Assembly: GCA_036380735.1 (NCBI GenBank)
Contig: DASVEE010000029.1
Coordinates: 61,030-125,029 of the forward strand
Source of the DNA: DASVEE01 sp036380735
Lineage (GTDB): Bacteria; Acidobacteriota; Thermoanaerobaculia; Gp7-AA8
Direction of reading: 5' to 3'
DNA length: 64,000 bases
Both the position numbers and the translations under genes were made by a program. Below the pieces are notes generated by a model, which worked only from the letters and a program-made list of their open reading frames with translations, searched no databases and had not been told where the DNA came from. Below are positions 52,029 to 59,953 of this stretch, in pieces; position 1 is the first letter of the stretch, and every line of letters starts with the position of its first letter.

Positions 52029-52904
52029 CTATCGTGCCTTGTCCCTGTGGACGATCTCCACGGAGTACCCTTCCTCCACGAGCTCGTCGTGGAGGCGCTG
52101 GCCGATGGCCACGCTGCGGTGTTTGCCGCCGGTGCAGCCGACGCCGATGGTCAGGTAGCTCTTCATTTCTTTCTCGTAGCCGGGGAGCACGTAGCTCACG
52201 AAGTCGTACAGCCGCTTGTAGAACTCGTCGTACTGCGGTTGCGCCTTCAGGTACTCCACGACCTCGGGGTCGAGCCCCGTCTTGGGACGCAGCTCCGCGA
52301 CGAAATGGGGATTCGGCAGGAAGCGCACGTCGAACAGCAGGTCGAGGTTGTACGGCAGGCTGTGCTTGAAGCCGAAGGTGATGATGGTGACGAGCATCGA
52401 CGGCCTCTCGCCCGGCAGCGAGAACCGCCGCAGGATCTCGGCCTTCAGCTCGTGAACGGAGAACGCCGAGGTGTCGAGCACCATGTCCGACAGCGACTTC
52501 ACTTCGGTGAGCGCCTCGCGCTCTTCCTGGATCGCTTCGACCACCGGGCGGTCTTTGGCCATCGGGTGCGGGCGGCGCGTCTCGGAGTAGCGGCGCGCGA
52601 GCACCTCGTCCGAGGCTTCGAGGAAGATGAGCATCGCGTGCGGCGCGCGCTTCTTGAGCCGCGAGCGGTAGAACTCCGGGAAGATCGTCGCGAAGTCGTG
52701 CGTCCGGACGTCGACGACGATGCCGACGCGCTCCGCATTTTCGTGCGCGGTGACTTCATCGAGATACGGCTCGATCAGCTCGATCGGCAGGTTGTCGGAG
52801 CAGTAAAACCCGAGGTCTTCGAGGGTCGACTGCACGTAGCTTTTGCCGGAGCCGGAGAGGCCGGTGATGATGACGAGGTACTCGGGGGAATTCGCAGTGC
52901 TCAT
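52029..52904 (-). CDS. rapZ: RapZ-like RNase adapter / nucleotide-binding protein
   Basis: 291 residues. Walker A GLSGSGKSYV is near the N-terminus (about 14-23), with GFYCSDNLPIELIEP and VVDVRTHDF. The C-terminal domain has DVRFLPNPHFVAELRPKTGLDPEVVEYL and IGVGCTGGKHRSVAIGQRL. In enterobacteria RapZ senses glucosamine-6-P and controls glmS via small RNAs; in other phyla the function of YvcJ/RapZ is less clear. It overlaps hprK by four bases. Cytoplasmic. Confidence 0.94.
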   Translation of the reverse strand: MSTANSPEYLVIITGLSGSGKSYVQSTLEDLGFYCSDNLPIELIEPYLDEVTAHENAERVGIVVDVRTHDFATIFPEFYRSRLKKRAPHAMLIFLEASDEVLARRYSETRRPHPMAKDRPVVEAIQEEREALTEVKSLSDMVLDTSAFSVHELKAEILRRFSLPGERPSMLVTIITFGFKHSLPYNLDLLFDVRFLPNPHFVAELRPKTGLDPEVVEYLKAQPQYDEFYKRLYDFVSYVLPGYEKEMKSYLTIGVGCTGGKHRSVAIGQRLHDELVEEGYSVEIVHRDKAR

Positions 52905-53980
52905 CGCTGGCGGCGCGTCCTATCCAGCACGTCGGGGGCAAAACGCGTGCGCGTGTGGGAGCTGCGGAGCTCCGAGCTCGCCACTTCGTTGAAGTTCGTG
53001 TGCGAGAGCGTGTCGCTGATACTCCCCTGCCGTGCGATCTGTTCGTCGATGCGGCGCGTGAACTCGCGCGCGGAGTCGTAGCCCTGCAGTTTCATGAGGT
53101 GATTGCGCGCCGCGACTTCGACGAGCAGCGCGAGGTTGCGGCCTGACGCGACGGGCAGGCGGACGTACGGCTTGGAGACGCCGAGGAGCTCGTACGTTTC
53201 GCCGCTGATGCCGAGGCGGTCGTACTCGGTGCCCTCGACCCACTTCTCCAGCTTCACCACGAGGTCGATCGGCTTCACGTCGCGGGTCGAGGCGACGCCG
53301 AAGAGGTCCTTCACGTCGATGATCCCGATGCCGCGCAGCTCCATGTGGTGGCGCAGCAGGTCGTTGGAGTAGCCGAGGAGGACATCGTTCGGATGGCGCT
53401 TGATGACGACGAGATCGTCGGCGATGAGACGGTGTCCGTTGGCCACGAGATCGAGGGCGCACTCGGACTTGCCGATGCCGGAGTCGCCGAGGAGGAGGAC
53501 GCCGATGCCGTAGACGTCGAGGAGGCCGGAGTGCATCGTCAGCCGCGGCGCCATGATCTCCTCGAGCACGTACGTCGTGCGCGTGATGGTCGTCGAGGAC
53601 ATGGCCGTCGTGGAGAAGAGCGGCACGCCGCGCTTCTCGCATTCGTGGCGGAACTCCTCGAGCGGCGTGATCCCTTTCGTGACGATCATGCAGGAGACGT
53701 CGAGGCCGGCCACGTCGCGGATGCGCTTCTCGCGGAGGCGCGGCGGCAGGCTCTGGAGGTACTTGATCTCCGACTCGCCGATGATCTGCACGCGCCACTG
53801 CTTGATGTACTCGTAATAGCCGGCGAACGCGAGTCCCGGCTTCTGCACGCGCGGCCGGGCGATGGGACGTTCGAGCCCATCGTCACCGGTGATGATCTTG
53901 AGCTGCAGATCGTCGAGCTCCCCCGAGAGCAGCGCGTTGACGTTGGTCTGGACGAAGTCTTCGTCGCGGAGGTTGGCCAT
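52901..53980 (-). CDS. hprK: HPr kinase/phosphorylase
   Basis: 359 residues. The N-terminal DRTGG-like domain is followed by the P-loop GDSGIGKSECALDLV (about 165-180) and the HprK signature MELRGIGIIDVKDLFG. It phosphorylates HPr on Ser and reverses this with phosphate. The C-terminal tail after about residue 305 (FTRRIDEQIARQGSISDTLS) is extended. The ATG at 53980 was chosen because the upstream frame is repeat DNA. Pairing with RapZ and HPr is the classic arrangement for regulatory PTS clusters. Confidence 0.95.
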   Translation of the reverse strand: MANLRDEDFVQTNVNALLSGELDDLQLKIITGDDGLERPIARPRVQKPGLAFAGYYEYIKQWRVQIIGESEIKYLQSLPPRLREKRIRDVAGLDVSCMIVTKGITPLEEFRHECEKRGVPLFSTTAMSSTTITRTTYVLEEIMAPRLTMHSGLLDVYGIGVLLLGDSGIGKSECALDLVANGHRLIADDLVVIKRHPNDVLLGYSNDLLRHHMELRGIGIIDVKDLFGVASTRDVKPIDLVVKLEKWVEGTEYDRLGISGETYELLGVSKPYVRLPVASGRNLALLVEVAARNHLMKLQGYDSAREFTRRIDEQIARQGSISDTLSHTNFNEVASSELRSSHTRTRFAPDVLDRTRRQR

Positions 53981-53995
53981 TGGGGAAATGATAGC

Positions 53996-54090
53996 GGTTG
54001 TTGGTTGTCGGTTTTCGGTTTTCGGTTGGTGATGCCCCGCCCCACCGCACAGCGGAGCACCGAAAACCAACAACCGAAAACCGACAACCA
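53996..54090. repeat. 7-bp repeat palindrome (copy 5)
   Basis: CGGTTGTTGGTTGTCGG and CGGTTTTC units, a core with GCACAGCGGAGCACCG, then complementary units, immediately followed by the terminator of hpf. Located between hpf and hprK. Confidence 0.88.
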
Positions 54091-54117
54091 AAACAAAAAG
54101 GCGGCCCGCGGGCCGCC
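54091..54117 (-). terminator. rho-independent terminator downstream of hpf
   Basis: On the minus strand, GGCGGCCCGCGGGCCGCC (54100-54117) is a self-complementary stem followed by TTTTTGTTTT. It lies 27 bases past the hpf stop, so the lptB-rpoN-hpf transcript probably ends here and hprK-rapZ onward is a separate or read-through unit. Confidence 0.88.
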
Positions 54118-54143
54118 CTTCGCGAACGCCTGAGGCGCCTTCG

Positions 54144-54728
54144 TCAGAACTCGGGCGCGATCAGCCCGAGGTTGTTGTCCTGGCGCTTGTAGAGCACGGC
54201 CACTTGATCGGTGTCGATGTCGCGGAAAACGATGAACTCGTTTTTGGACTCGTCGAGGCGCAGAGCGGCCTCTTCGATCGACATGGGACGGATGGGGAGG
54301 TTGTTCGACTTGATGATGCGGGGACGGGTGTCGCCGTCGTCGGAGCTCGACTCGGTGAGGTTGCCCGGCTCGAGCACCTGCACGGCCCACTCGGTGATGT
54401 CCGGCGTGTACATGGCGCCGTTGCCTTCGTTGCGGTGATGGTCGCGCAGCTTCTTGCGGTTCTTCTGCGCCTGGCGCTTCAGGTGGTCCATGGCGGCGTT
54501 GACGGCGTCGGCCATCGACTCGTCGGACGTCTGGATGGTCTTCACGTCGTGGTCTTTGCCGACGATGAAGATCTCGCAGATGTTGCGGTACTTCTCGACC
54601 TGGAGGACGACGCGGACTTCGATGACGTCGTCGAAGAGCTTCTCCTGGATTTTTGCGAGCTTGCGCTCGACCAGCTCGCGGATGTCGGGTGTCACCTCGA
54701 AATTGCGGCCGGAGATCTCGGTTGCCAC
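54144..54728 (-). CDS. hpf: ribosome hibernation-promoting factor, long form
   Basis: 194 residues from GTG. The N-terminal S30AE domain (VATEISGRNFEVTPDIRELVERKLAKIQEKL, about 1-105) is followed by an acidic linker and the C-terminal dimerisation domain (LPIRPMSIEEAALRLDESKNEFIVFRDIDTDQVAVLYKRQDNNLGLI). Long HPF pairs ribosomes into inactive 100S dimers in stationary phase. It is directly downstream of rpoN, a widespread arrangement. Confidence 0.94.
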   Translation of the reverse strand: MATEISGRNFEVTPDIRELVERKLAKIQEKLFDDVIEVRVVLQVEKYRNICEIFIVGKDHDVKTIQTSDESMADAVNAAMDHLKRQAQKNRKKLRDHHRNEGNGAMYTPDITEWAVQVLEPGNLTESSSDDGDTRPRIIKSNNLPIRPMSIEEAALRLDESKNEFIVFRDIDTDQVAVLYKRQDNNLGLIAPEF

Positions 54729-54766
54729 TACTGCACCTCGGTTTAGAGAATTTGGGTATAGAGAAT

Positions 54767-56224
54767 TTAGAAGATCTGTTTGCGATCCGTCGATGACGGG
54801 ATGTTCAGTTCGTCGCGGTATTTCGCGACGGTTCTTCGTGCAATGTTGATTCCCTCATCATTCAGGATCTTCATGATTTTGGAATCCGACAGCGGCTTCC
54901 GCGGATCCTCGGCTTCGATGTAGCCCTGGATCTTCTTCTTCACCGTGAGGCTGGAGATGTCCTCGCCGGTGTCACTGTCGATGCCGCTATGGAAGAAATA
55001 CTTCATGAGGAAGAGGCCGCGCGGCGTGTGCATGTACTTGTTGGACACGACACGGGAGACCGTCGACTCGTGCATCTGGATGTCGTCGGCCACGTCGCGG
55101 AGGACGAGGGGGCGGAGGAAGTCGATGCCGCGCTCGAGGAACTCGCGCTGATGCTTCACGATCGACTCGGCGACCTTGTAGATCGTCCGCTGCCGCTGGT
55201 CGAGTGACTTGATGAGCCAGACGGCGGAGCGGATCTTGTCCTTGATGTAGTTGACGGTCTCGCCGTCGGACTTGGAGTCCATCGAGTTCAGCATGGCGCG
55301 GTAGCTGCCGTTGATGCGCAGCTTCGGCATGCCGTCCTCGTTGAGGACGATGATGTACTCGTCCCCCACCTTGTGCACGTAGACGTCGGGCTCGACGTAG
55401 ATCGCGCGCTCGTTGGAGTACTTGCGCCCGGGCTTGGGGTCGAGATGCTTGATGATCTCGACGATGCCCTCGAGCGTCTTCATGTCGATCGACAGCGCCT
55501 TCGCGATCTGCACGAATTTGCGCTGCATGAACTCGTCCCAGTGATCGCGGATGATCACGTCGACGAGCGGCACTTCGACCTCGAGGAAGTCGAGCTGCAG
55601 CAGGAGGCATTCGCGGAGGTCGCGGGCGCCGACGCCGATGGGGTCGAGCGTCTGCACCGTCTGGATGGCGTCTTCGACTTCCTTTGCGCCGTAGCCGCCG
55701 GAGGCCATGATCTCCTCGCTGGTGGCGCGGAGGTAGCCGTCCTCGTCGATGTTGCCGATGATGAAGCCGGCGATCTCCTTGATGCGCGGAGAGGCGTCGG
55801 ACATCGAGAGCTGCCAGCTCAGGTGGTCCGAGAGATTGGGCGGACGCGTGAGAGTGTTCTCGATGGGGAACTCTTCATGCTCCTCCCCCATCCCGCGGGG
55901 GTTGTAGCCGTACTCGATGTAGTCCTGAAAGTAGGCGTCGTAGTCGATCTCGTCGAACGAATCCTTCTCTTTCTCCTGCACCTGGTCGGCGGGCTTGGAC
56001 TCCTCGGTCTCACTCTTCGCTTCGGCCGTCTCTTCCTGCTGCGATTCCTCTGCCTTGGCCTCTTCGGCGGTTTCTTCGAGCAGCGGGTTTTCGAGCAGCT
56101 CCTGGTTGAGCACTTCCTGAAGCTCGAGTTTCGACAACTGCAGCAGCTTGATCGCCTGCTGCAGCGAAGGCGTCATGATGAGTTTCTGCGAGAGCTTTAA
56201 ATGTAATTTCTGTTCGAGTGCCAT
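54767..56224 (-). CDS. rpoN: RNA polymerase sigma-54 factor
   Basis: 485 residues. Region I is Gln/Leu-rich (LHLKLSQKLIMTPSLQQAIKLLQLSKLELQEVLNQEL), followed by an acidic region II (about 55-115). The core-binding and DNA-binding region ends with the RpoN box ARRTVAKYRDELNIPSS, matching ARRTVAKYRE except for one residue. It directs polymerase to -24/-12 promoters under enhancer-binding activators, none of which lies in this window. Gene order lptB-rpoN-hpf-hprK-rapZ parallels that of many diderms. Confidence 0.96.
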   Translation of the reverse strand: MALEQKLHLKLSQKLIMTPSLQQAIKLLQLSKLELQEVLNQELLENPLLEETAEEAKAEESQQEETAEAKSETEESKPADQVQEKEKDSFDEIDYDAYFQDYIEYGYNPRGMGEEHEEFPIENTLTRPPNLSDHLSWQLSMSDASPRIKEIAGFIIGNIDEDGYLRATSEEIMASGGYGAKEVEDAIQTVQTLDPIGVGARDLRECLLLQLDFLEVEVPLVDVIIRDHWDEFMQRKFVQIAKALSIDMKTLEGIVEIIKHLDPKPGRKYSNERAIYVEPDVYVHKVGDEYIIVLNEDGMPKLRINGSYRAMLNSMDSKSDGETVNYIKDKIRSAVWLIKSLDQRQRTIYKVAESIVKHQREFLERGIDFLRPLVLRDVADDIQMHESTVSRVVSNKYMHTPRGLFLMKYFFHSGIDSDTGEDISSLTVKKKIQGYIEAEDPRKPLSDSKIMKILNDEGINIARRTVAKYRDELNIPSSTDRKQIF

Positions 56225-56257
56225 GGTCCGGTCAACTTCTTCGGGATTCGGCCTCAG

Positions 56258-57007
56258 TCAGTGCAGGTTGAATGTCTCGCCCAGATAAATCCGCCGGACC
56301 TCTGCATCAGCCGAGAGACTTTCCGGCACTCCCTGCCGGAAGATCTCACCCTCTTTAATGATGTACGCGCGATCGGTGATCTTCAGTGTTTCCCGCACGT
56401 TGTGATCCGTAATGAGGATACCGATACCACGTGCTCGCAACTGGGAAACAATTCGTTGAATCTCGAAAACGGCAATTGGATCGATTCCTGCAAACGGCTC
56501 ATCTAGCAAGATGAATGCCGGGTTGATCGCCAGCGCCCGGGCAATCTCCACGCGACGCCGTTCTCCCCCCGACAGAGCATACGCCCTGCTGCGCGCAATG
56601 TGGGTCACGCCGAACTCTTCGAGCAGGGCCTGGGTGCGCCGCTGCCGCTCCGCCGCCGGCAATCCCATCGTCTCGAATACCGACAGCAGGTTCTCCTCGA
56701 CCGTCAGTTTCCGGAAGACCGACGCCTCCTGCGGCAGGTAGCTGATGCCGCGCTGCGCGCGCAGGTACATCGGGAGCTGCGTGATGTCGTCCGCACCCAG
56801 CGTGACGTTGCCGCCATCCGGGCGCACCAGTCCGACGATCATGTAGAAGGTCGTCGTCTTGCCGGCGCCGTTCGGTCCGAGCAGCCCGACGATCTCCCCC
56901 TGGCGAATCTCCACGGTGACGTCGCGGACGACCTTTCTCCCCTTGTAAACCTTTTCGAGATGCGTCGCCGCGAGGCGGAGCGACGTCGCTGGTGCGGTAT
57001 TCGCCAT
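56258..57007 (-). CDS. lptB: LPS export ABC transporter ATPase LptB
   Basis: 249 residues. Walker A GPNGAGKTTTFYMI, Q-loop SYLPQEASVFRKLTVEENL, signature LSGGERRRVEIARAL, Walker B FILLDEPFAGIDPIAV and LITDHNVRET are all typical of LptB. It powers LPS extraction with the LptF-LptG fusion. The start ATG 57007 gives a ~15-residue lead before SLRLAATHLEKVYKGRKVV. The upstream frame is open into a giant palindrome and should not be included. Confidence 0.95.
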   Translation of the reverse strand: MANTAPATSLRLAATHLEKVYKGRKVVRDVTVEIRQGEIVGLLGPNGAGKTTTFYMIVGLVRPDGGNVTLGADDITQLPMYLRAQRGISYLPQEASVFRKLTVEENLLSVFETMGLPAAERQRRTQALLEEFGVTHIARSRAYALSGGERRRVEIARALAINPAFILLDEPFAGIDPIAVFEIQRIVSQLRARGIGILITDHNVRETLKITDRAYIIKEGEIFRQGVPESLSADAEVRRIYLGETFNLH

Positions 57008-57065
57008 CGGGTTGCGGAATGTAGCACATGCGCGCGAACGCGCCGGTGGCGTGAACGTTCCTGTG

Positions 57066-57281
57066 GTGAACGCGCCTTGGGTATGCGGGGAATGGGAAAT
57101 AGGACCTATGGGACCTATAGGACAGATGGGCCTGCGGACCCTGGGTGCCGTGGTCGTGGGAAAACGCTTCGCGTCGGCGGAGCCGTTCCGCGTCAACAGC
57201 ACCCAGGGTCCGCCAGGCCCATAGGTCCTATTGGTCCCATAGGTCCCAGTGTTTTCCCCCGCACACCCACGGCACGTTCAC
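57066..57281. repeat. giant palindrome (type A, copy 3)
   Basis: Outer arms GTGAACGCGCCTTGGGTATG with the complement ending CACGGCACGTTCAC; 9-bp arrays at 57095-57130 and 57219-57249; inner arms CGGACCCTGGGTGC / AGCACCCAGGGTCCG. The loop shares AACGCTTCGCGTCGGCGGAG with the 27-kb copy. Lies between lptCA and lptB, both on the minus strand. Confidence 0.93.
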
Positions 57282-57302
57282 GTGGCGCGTTCCCGCCCCG
57301 CC

Positions 57303-59264
57303 CTACCCCTCGTGCTTGTACGTCCCCTGCGTGGGCTGCGTGGGGCTGACCACCTGCACCTTGTCGCGCGCCAGGTCGAACACGATCTGCTCCGCTTTGA
57401 TCGAGCCCTTCGGGTCGGTCAGCACCGCGGGAGAGCCGGTCACGTAGATCATCTTCTTCTGCACGAGGTACGTGGCCTTGTCGCCGGTGCCGGTGCGCTG
57501 CGTCGGCAGCTCCTTCACCACCACTTTCTGCTCCGCTTCCACGCGCTCGATCTTGCGGTTGCCGTCGAAGAAGAGCGTCGACTTCTCCGCCGTCACGGTG
57601 CGCCCTTCGTCGATGATGCTGACGTTGCCGATCAGCTCCATCCGCTTGTCGCTCTTGCGCGCGATGAGCTGGTCGCTGGTCGACTTCAGCGGCACCTTCC
57701 GCACTTCCGTGCCGCTGTTGAACAACACGCTGCGCACGTTGCCGCGGGCGCTGATGACGTTCCCCATCCCCTGCACGTGCAGCTCGTTCGCCAGGATCGT
57801 GTTGATCGCCTGCCACGCCTTCACGTTGCCGGTGAAGATGGCGACGTTGTCCGCCTGCCTCATGATGAGCGAGTCGGCGTTGACGTAGACGGGCGTGCCG
57901 GTGGGAAAGAGGTTCGTCCCGTCGGCGGCGACGCCGTCACCCTTCGACTGCAGTTGCGCGATGACCGAGCCGGTCGCCTTCGCGGTCTGGCCGCGCGGCG
58001 AGAACTCGATCTGTTTCGCCTTGATCACGTTCCCTTCGCTGACGACCGTCGCTTCCCACCCCGGATCGGTCGTGAGGATGATCTTGTCGTTGGGGATGTC
58101 GTAGTGCGCGCGGAACGCGGTGGCGGTCGTCTTCGGGTCGCGGAAGCGGAACGCGCCTTCGAGGTACGCGTACATCGCGCGGTGCGCGTTCGGATCGAAC
58201 GTGACGGTGGCGTGCTCGGTCGAGACCTCGCGCGTCGTCTCCGCGAACTCCTTCATCACCACGCCCCAGTCGGCCTTGATCTCGCGCACCGCCTTGTTCT
58301 GCAGCGCGATCCGGAAGCCGCGGGCGACGATGTCGCGCTTCGGCGGACCGTCGAGCACCGCGCGAGCCGGGTCGGCGCCGACGGCCTGCGCGTTGATCGC
58401 GTTGATGATGCCGTCGGGACCGACTTCGCTGAAGAAGCGGTCGCACGTGATCGTCTTGCGGCCGCCGAGGTCTTCGCCGGGGGCGAGGTTCGCGGCCATG
58501 ACCATCTGGACCTTGCCGTCCCCTTCCAGCCCGACCAGCATCCGCCGCCCCTCGGTGAAGCGGCCGATGATGCGATCGGCGCGCAGCGAGTCGGCGGCGC
58601 GGTTCATCGTGACGTTGGCGGTGAACGTGACGTCGTTCTCGCGGCGGCGGAAGAAGCCCTCATCCCCCGCCAGGTCCATGGGCGCCTCGGCCGGCGACGC
58701 CGGAGCCATCGTGGCCGTGACTTTGTTGAACAGCTTCATCGTCTCGCCGGCGACGTCGAGGTCGAGCGCGCCGCCCTGGCCGTTCCAGCGATCGATCTTG
58801 AACGTCACCGGGATGTTGTTCGTCAGGCGGTTGCCGTCGAACTTGATCTCGGCGGTCTTGATCTCGACGCCGTCGCTCGAGGTGACGGTGACGCCGCCCT
58901 TCGCGTCCGCTTCCTTCGTCTCGCTGTTGAACTGCGCCGTGGGGCAGACGAGCTGGTAGGTCAGCCCGTTCGGGCGGTAGATCGTCAGGTCGACGCCTTC
59001 CAGCGTGACCCATTTCGATTGGTGGGAAACGAGGCGCGTGGCGCGGATGCGCATCACGACACGGCCGCCGATCGTCTGCGTGTCCTCGAACTTCACCGAC
59101 TCGAGGGTGGCCTCGTCGCCGACGCGCGTCGTCGTCACCGGTTCGGCTTTGTTGCTGCCGCCCGGCCGGATGGTCATGCGCGTCCAGCTGAGGACGAGGA
59201 TGGCGATGAAGCCAATGAAGACGATCGGCAGCGCGATGCGGAGAACTCGGATGGTGCGCTGCAT
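57303..59264 (-). CDS. LptC-LptA fusion: LPS transport periplasmic bridge protein
   Basis: 653 residues, far longer than LptC or LptA (each about 190). An N-terminal anchor (LRIALPIVFIGFIAILVLSW) is followed by an LptC-like jellyroll (about 40-190: VKFEDTQTIGGRVVMRIRATRLV). A middle section of further OstA-like strands (about 190-480) precedes a clear LptA/OstA C-terminal part (about 490-650: NVSIIDEGRTVTAEKSTLFFDGNRKIERVEAEQKVVVK). It would be one continuous beta-jellyroll slide from the inner membrane extractor toward LptD. Followed downstream by lptB. Domain limits are approximate. Confidence 0.88.
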   Translation of the reverse strand: MQRTIRVLRIALPIVFIGFIAILVLSWTRMTIRPGGSNKAEPVTTTRVGDEATLESVKFEDTQTIGGRVVMRIRATRLVSHQSKWVTLEGVDLTIYRPNGLTYQLVCPTAQFNSETKEADAKGGVTVTSSDGVEIKTAEIKFDGNRLTNNIPVTFKIDRWNGQGGALDLDVAGETMKLFNKVTATMAPASPAEAPMDLAGDEGFFRRRENDVTFTANVTMNRAADSLRADRIIGRFTEGRRMLVGLEGDGKVQMVMAANLAPGEDLGGRKTITCDRFFSEVGPDGIINAINAQAVGADPARAVLDGPPKRDIVARGFRIALQNKAVREIKADWGVVMKEFAETTREVSTEHATVTFDPNAHRAMYAYLEGAFRFRDPKTTATAFRAHYDIPNDKIILTTDPGWEATVVSEGNVIKAKQIEFSPRGQTAKATGSVIAQLQSKGDGVAADGTNLFPTGTPVYVNADSLIMRQADNVAIFTGNVKAWQAINTILANELHVQGMGNVISARGNVRSVLFNSGTEVRKVPLKSTSDQLIARKSDKRMELIGNVSIIDEGRTVTAEKSTLFFDGNRKIERVEAEQKVVVKELPTQRTGTGDKATYLVQKKMIYVTGSPAVLTDPKGSIKAEQIVFDLARDKVQVVSPTQPTQGTYKHEG

Positions 59265-59403
59265 GTTCAGTCAGTAACAGCACTTGTGCGGATTTCGTTC
59301 CGGGAATGCGGGGGCCACGGGCGAATCCTGACGGCGCACGAATGTTACGTATCTGTCCCATCGGGAGCGGGTCTTTCCTCCGGATTTCCGTTACGATCGG
59401 CTC

Positions 59404-59823
59404 ATGCGTACGAGAGTGCTCATCGTTCTCCTCACCGTCACGCTCGCCACCACGGCGGTTCCCCAACAGCCGGCGCAGAACGAGAAAGCCGTCGACCTCC
59501 TCACGCAGATCAAGGGGAAGGAGCACCTCCCCGCCGGCGAAGTCTTCAAGAACGTGACGGTGCTGAAGTCGATCCCCGCCGCCCGCTTCCTCCGCATCAT
59601 GGACCAGGGCTGGTCCCGCGCCCTCGGCGTCCCCTGCGAGCATTGCCACGTCGAAGGACGCTGGGACTCGGACGAGCTGCGCGCCAAACGCGCCGCCCGA
59701 GAAATGGCCATCCTGACCGCCGAGCTGAATCAGAAGCTCGGCAAGATGGAGAACCTCGACGGCGAAGCCGTGGTGAACTGCGCCACGTGCCACCGGGGTG
59801 AAGTGGTGCCGGCTACCAAGTAG
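59404..59823 (+). CDS. small secreted c-type cytochrome, two CxxCH motifs
   Basis: 139 residues with a signal peptide (MRTRVLIVLLTVTLATTAVP). Haem-binding motifs CEHCH at 78-82 and CATCH at 126-130. The spacing and the surrounding VLKSIPAARFLRIMDQGWSRALGVPCEHCH and VNCATCHRGEVVP resemble the cytochrome c subunit family of photosynthetic reaction centres, as found in many small cytochromes of non-phototrophic bacteria. It likely carries electrons in the periplasm. Divergent from lptCA; convergent with recJ across a 7-bp repeat. Confidence 0.85.
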   Translation: MRTRVLIVLLTVTLATTAVPQQPAQNEKAVDLLTQIKGKEHLPAGEVFKNVTVLKSIPAARFLRIMDQGWSRALGVPCEHCHVEGRWDSDELRAKRAAREMAILTAELNQKLGKMENLDGEAVVNCATCHRGEVVPATK

Positions 59824-59834
59824 CCGATCGTCGA

Positions 59835-59950
59835 CGTTGTCCGTCTTCTATCGACGTTGTCCGTTGTCCGTTTTCCGTTTTCCGTGCTCCGCTACGCGAT
59901 GCTCACGGTGCAGCGGAGCACGGACAACGGACAACGGAAAACGGAAAACG
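59835..59950. repeat. 7-bp repeat palindrome (copy 6)
   Basis: CGACGTTGTCCGT, CGTTGTC, CGTTTTC units leading to GTGCTCCGC, a loop, GCGGAGCACGG and the complementary units. The left arm has an extra partial duplication (59835-59855). It fills the gap between cytochrome c (plus) and recJ (minus). Confidence 0.88.
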
Positions 59951-59953
59951 CGT

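Noticed and set aside
57008..57202. Extended N-terminus of LptB into the palindrome
   Set aside because: The extra residues encode repeat DNA; LptB homologues start near residue SLRLAATHLEK, matching ATG 57007.
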